Part shown: positions 33,143 to 34,754 of the stretch, piece by piece
Layout: the number at the start of each line of letters is the position of its first letter
Position numbering within the stretch: position 1 is the stretch's first letter
Source: Acidimicrobiia bacterium
GTDB lineage: Bacteria; Actinomycetota; Acidimicrobiia; Acidimicrobiales; Bin134
DNA: 34,754 nucleotides
Reading direction: 5' to 3'
NCBI GenBank assembly: GCA_009843865.1
Contig: VYCQ01000007.1
Coordinates: forward strand, 1-34,754
The notes under the pieces: model-generated
What the model saw: only the letters and a program-made list of their open reading frames with translations
What the model was told of the DNA's origin: nothing
The model's database searches: none
Position numbers and translations under genes: made by a program

Positions 33143-33216
33143 TGGGCCGTAAGGGACTTGAACCCCTGACCCCCTGCGCGTCATGCAGGTGCTCTAGCCA
33201 ACTGAGCTAACGGCCC
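33143..33216 (-). tRNA. tRNA-Val(GAC)
   Basis: The 74-nt cloverleaf is complete on the minus strand. The acceptor GGGCCGT pairs with ACGGCCC, the D-arm is GCTC...GAGC, the anticodon stem is CCTGC/GCAGG around loop ATGACGC (anticodon GAC after the invariant T33), and the T-arm is AGGGG-TTCAAGT-CCCTT. Discriminator base is A. CCA is not encoded and would be added after transcription. Confidence 0.95.
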
Positions 33217-33307
33217 GGAATGAGTCAGGTTAGCAGGATCACCGCAACGCACAACGACACAATATGGTACAAGCAAGAATCGCACCCACGAGAAAGGAGC
33301 CATCTGC

Positions 33308-34693
33308 ATGACCACCAAGCGTGTAGTCATCGTTGGCGGAGGCTTCGCCGGACTCAGTGCCGCCTATGAGCTGAAAAAACGAGGTATCACTCCCCTGCTA
33401 CTTGAGGCCAAAGAGAGAGCAGGCGGACGCGGTATCGGCGAACAAATAGACGGGTTCTCAGTAGACAACGGCGCATTCGTTTTCACCACCACATACGACA
33501 CTGCATTCCGCATCTGCGAGGAGCTGAAGCTGCCGATAGTGGAGTCGACGATGATCTTCGGCCACTTCCGCAGTGGGCGGTGGGTTACCACGACACCCAA
33601 CCAATCACTCAGAAATTTCCTGCGACAACTGCCCGCAGCCAAGGTCATGGGCTTTCTCTCGCCCTCTGGTCTGCGAGCCGGTTCCAAGGTGATGCGGCAT
33701 ATGTATCATCAAGAAGAATTCCTAAGTTTCGCGAGCGACAGCCGCTTAGCTGAGATCGATGATGACGAGTCCTACGGCGACTACCTCAATCGCCACAAGG
33801 TGCCCGAGAAGCTGCGAATATCGCTAAGCGGACCCCTCAAGATGGTCTTAGGTGATGCCGCGCCCGCCAGCCAAGCACTGATGCGGGCCTACATCGGCGA
33901 AACCATGCTGAGTGGTGGCAAGGTGTACATGCCCGAGCGAGGCATCGGCTCGCTGAGCGAAGCGCTAGCCACAGCCTGCTCTGAGGTGATCCGAGCTTCA
34001 ACCCCCGCCAGAAAAATCGTGGTCAAGGACGGGGCTGCGACCAGCATCATCGTTGATGGCGAGATAATCAAAGCCGACGCGGTTATCTGCGCCGTACCCG
34101 GCACACAGGTCTCTGGCCTTATCCCCGACCTTCCAACCGAAACTCACGCCGCGCTCAGCACCGTCAGCTACTCAACCGGTTGTCGTGTGGTAATCGGCCT
34201 CGACCGCCGCCCGCTACCTGCTGGCTGGCACGGTGCTCTTTACCCAGAGCACGACGACACACCGCTTTTGATGGACCGAACAACCTTCCTACCCGCTTGT
34301 GCGCCACCGGGCAAAAGCATCCTGGACTTGCTTATCGGCCTCGACAGGGCCAAAGAGCTCATCGCCCAAGACAACGAAGAGGTAAAGCGTCAGATGCTGG
34401 ATGCCGCTCGTCGCAATGCCCCTCCCGGCTCGGCTCTTCCCAGCGATGACGAAGGTCTGTTCTACCGCGTCTATCGCTGGGAAGAAGCCCTATGCATGGG
34501 CAAACCTGGAATGCTCGCTCAAATGACCAAAATCCCCGGCCAGCTTGCCAAAAGCATCCACAACCTGTTCCTAGCTGGTGACTACATGGGCATCCCTTCA
34601 GTCAACGGCGCTCTCTCTAGCGGCCACCGAGCCGCAACTCAGGCAGCCGACTTCTTAACCTCCCGCAGCACTGAACTGGCACAATCGCAGTAA
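33308..34693 (+). CDS. FAD-dependent amine oxidase/protoporphyrinogen oxidase-like protein
   Basis: This is a flavoprotein of the NAD(P)-binding Rossmann/amine-oxidase superfamily. The N-terminus has the dinucleotide motif VVIVGGGFAGLSAAYEL (Gly10-Gly15 region) with Glu33 at the ribose end (LLLEAKERAGGRG), and the C-terminus has the second FAD contact LFLAGDYMGIPSVNGALSSG. Length 461 aa fits protoporphyrinogen oxidase, phytoene-desaturase-like or generic flavin amine oxidases; the substrate is not decided by sequence. ATG 33308 follows AAAGGAG (33293-33299) at 8 nt. It is divergent from tRNA-Val. Confidence 0.85.
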   Translation: MTTKRVVIVGGGFAGLSAAYELKKRGITPLLLEAKERAGGRGIGEQIDGFSVDNGAFVFTTTYDTAFRICEELKLPIVESTMIFGHFRSGRWVTTTPNQSLRNFLRQLPAAKVMGFLSPSGLRAGSKVMRHMYHQEEFLSFASDSRLAEIDDDESYGDYLNRHKVPEKLRISLSGPLKMVLGDAAPASQALMRAYIGETMLSGGKVYMPERGIGSLSEALATACSEVIRASTPARKIVVKDGAATSIIVDGEIIKADAVICAVPGTQVSGLIPDLPTETHAALSTVSYSTGCRVVIGLDRRPLPAGWHGALYPEHDDTPLLMDRTTFLPACAPPGKSILDLLIGLDRAKELIAQDNEEVKRQMLDAARRNAPPGSALPSDDEGLFYRVYRWEEALCMGKPGMLAQMTKIPGQLAKSIHNLFLAGDYMGIPSVNGALSSGHRAATQAADFLTSRSTELAQSQ

Positions 34694-34754
34694 ACCACCA
34701 TTGGTATCGAGACTACGGATGGGCAAACGATCATCTAAATCATCAGCCATCCCC

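Noticed and set aside
33143-33216. Reading of the tRNA as Met or Asp
   Set aside because: CAT appears in the sequence but the 5-bp anticodon stem fixes the loop as ATGACGC, so the anticodon is GAC (Val).

Overview
The window reads as a chromosomal segment of a high-level actinobacterium, most likely an aquatic member of the Acidimicrobiia or a relative. This placement is an inference. It rests on a PimB-type mannosyltransferase, an F420-type luciferase-like oxidoreductase, an actinobacterial-style phosphofructokinase with a GGEGT motif, a DtxR/IdeR-like iron box, a C4 zinc-ribbon protein beside a type A RNase P RNA, and moderate GC content with many CTA/TTA leucine codons. No 16S gene is present to confirm it.

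Layout. (1) 234-6036 (+) is a complete high-affinity branched-chain amino acid/amide ABC transporter: lipoprotein, two permeases and two ATPases, followed by an F420-type LLM oxidoreductase (6061-6975). (2) 7168-15749 is the most unusual region. On + it holds an exported vanadium-haloperoxidase-like protein, an acyl carrier protein (ACP), a ketosynthase (KS) with an intact Cys-His-Lys-His set, a small degenerate KS-like protein and a ketoreductase-type SDR. Convergent with these on - lies a translationally coupled trio: a DUF1330-like barrel, a malonyl-transferase-like acyltransferase and a pseudo-SDR. An alpha/beta hydrolase, a DoxX protein and a small membrane protein follow on +. Together ACP, KS, AT and KR form a minimal discrete (type II-like) acyl-chain-building set next to a haloperoxidase, which looks like a compact, undescribed biosynthetic locus. 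(3) 16143-22401 (-) holds housekeeping genes: pfkA and an AlaC-like aminotransferase as a pair, a SRPBCC protein, then trpD-queG-pimB as a tight operon.

(4) 22461-24286 (+) has a GlpK-like FGGY kinase and the RNase P RNA gene. (5) 24336-27767 (-) is an operon of a small membrane protein, a class A penicillin-binding protein and a C4 zinc-ribbon coiled-coil protein. (6) 27832-31233 (+) has a YgjP-like metalloprotein, then an iron-type ABC transporter ATPase and fused permease under a strong DtxR/IdeR-like palindrome, with no substrate-binding protein nearby. (7) 31412-32893 (-) is an unusual secreted protein with faint clostripain-like features and different codon use. (8) A tRNA-Val(GAC) gene on - and a FAD-dependent amine-oxidase-like gene on + close the window.

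A recurrent theme is in-frame tandem duplication, with units of 12, 18, 54 and 156 bp in five different exported or linker-bearing proteins. The main candidate for a new system is the haloperoxidase-ACP-KS-AT locus, in which three proteins have lost key catalytic residues while their partner enzymes keep theirs.
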